Shown here in pieces: positions 63,583 through 64,000 of a stretch of DNA of 64,000 nucleotides. Below the pieces are notes generated by a model. The model did no database searches. It saw nothing but the letters and a program-made list of their open reading frames with translations, and was not told the DNA's origin. Source of the DNA: Chthoniobacteraceae bacterium (GTDB lineage: Bacteria; Verrucomicrobiota; Verrucomicrobiia; Chthoniobacterales; Chthoniobacteraceae); NCBI GenBank assembly GCA_947449735.1, contig CANFTB010000009.1, forward strand, positions 38,210 through 102,209, in the 5' to 3' direction. The translations under genes were made by a program, and so were the position numbers. How positions within the stretch are numbered: position 1 is the first letter of the stretch; each line of letters opens with the position of its first letter.

Positions 63583-63719
63583 GTTGGATGTGACGAAGCC
63601 CTGCCCTGCCACGGCTTCGCGGCCCTGCATCCGAAAGCAAGGATGCAACCTGATCCCCGAATCTGCGCGTTCGGCCCCTCGAAGCGAACCAACCCCAGAA
63701 GCCGCCTTAAAAGCAAAAC

Positions 63720-63747
63720 GTCCCCCGCACCGTAAGGCGCGGAGGAC
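63720..63747 (-). terminator. Rho-independent terminator of the repeat protein gene
   Basis: On the minus strand GTCCTCCGCGCC-TTAC-GGTGCGGGGGAC forms a 12-bp stem (two G-U pairs) and is followed by GTTTTGCTTTT. It lies 35 nt after the stop of the gene that enters from the right edge. Confidence 0.75.
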
Positions 63748-63782
63748 TTTTGTTGAGTCAGACTCAGGCTATAAGCCCGGAA

Positions 63783-64000
63783 TTACTTGGAGTTGGCTCC
63801 GCCCTTGCTGGCTCCACCCTTGGAGTCGCCTGCGGGAGCGCCGCCCTTGCTGTCGCCACCCTTAGAGTCGCCGCCCTTGCTGCTGCTGGATCCACCGGGA
63901 GCTCCACCCTTGGAGTCGCCTGCGGGAGCGCCGCCCTTGCTGTCGCCAGAAGGTCCACCCTTGCTGTCGCCACCCTTGGAGTCGCCGCCCTTGCTGCTGC
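63783..64000 (-). CDS. Gly/Ser/Lys/Asp-rich low-complexity protein, C-terminal part
   Basis: The gene enters from the right edge and ends at a TAA (63785-63783), so about 72 residues are visible. They consist of near-identical units GGDSKGG, GGAPAGDSKGG and SSSSKGGDSKGG, ending GGASKGGANSK. At DNA level, blocks of ~20-50 bp such as GGCGACTCCAAGGG recur. Such flexible, charge-balanced tails occur on secreted or surface proteins. No function can be assigned from this fragment. Confidence 0.7.
   Translation of the reverse strand, partial: SSKGGDSKGGDSKGGPSGDSKGGAPAGDSKGGAPGGSSSSKGGDSKGGDSKGGAPAGDSKGGASKGGANSK

Noticed and set aside
1..64000. CRISPR arrays, complete insertion sequences, prophage or replication origin
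   Set aside because: No regularly spaced repeats, no intact transposase or integrase, and no DnaA-box cluster with dnaA or dnaN genes were seen anywhere in the window.

Overview
The window is one contiguous piece of a GC-rich bacterial chromosome. Family content points to Verrucomicrobiota, probably an Opitutus-like lineage (inference): a PVC-type SGNH/heme-binding-domain secreted protein at the left edge, a secreted protein with an SLA1-homology (SHD1) domain, a PmoA/DUF6807 protein, a giant autotransporter with autotransporter-associated beta-strand repeats, and many genes without a clear Shine-Dalgarno sequence. The only RNA gene seen is a tRNA-Leu(UAG).

Layout. 1-8 kb: housekeeping and envelope genes (ruvX-truA, a triple-BON protein, rmlA, two secreted proteins). 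7.7-15.8 kb: a minus-strand set made of a 1797-residue autotransporter whose exported N-terminus looks like a ParB-like nuclease, a PhoA-type alkaline phosphatase and a small secreted protein. 16.1-26.6 kb: a divergent nitrogen-assimilation locus. The minus-strand operon encodes a NikR-like regulator, two DUF1989 proteins, a urea/guanidine carboxylase and allophanate hydrolase. The plus-strand operon encodes an ABC importer. Their shared intergenic region carries two copies of GTGTGA-N16-TCATAC, the NikR operator architecture, while the regulator lacks two of the four classical nickel ligands. 26.7-34.1 kb: small membrane proteins, a hydrolase, a methyltransferase, then a tight murU/amgK/ABC-F/gcvH-like operon followed by a decayed Phd-PIN toxin-antitoxin relic. 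34.6-44.4 kb: secreted catabolic proteins, a site-2 protease, a sigma-70 factor, a 3D-domain lipoprotein and an rRNA pseudouridine synthase.

44.5-48.2 kb: the S-adenosylmethionine cycle genes metK and ahcY, divergent from an ArsR-methyltransferase fusion that is a natural candidate for their regulator. 48.3-51 kb: hsp20, ribD, and an intact RelE/ParE-type toxin-antitoxin pair. That pair lies between ~41-bp imperfect direct repeats, one of which overlaps the 3' end of tRNA-Leu next to a serine-recombinase remnant. 51.1-64 kb: a divergent Aas-like/LplT-like phospholipid-salvage pair, M1 aminopeptidase, EEP hydrolase, TatA, PabB, PurD, a protease-dead S41-like protein and the end of a Gly/Ser/Lys/Asp repeat protein.

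The strongest candidate for something undescribed is the 16.1-26.6 kb locus: a probable guanidine (carboxyguanidine deiminase) pathway under a metal-site-altered NikR relative with two visible operators and no recognisable guanidine riboswitch. Second is the nuclease-like autotransporter next to alkaline phosphatase, which suggests extracellular nucleic-acid phosphate scavenging.
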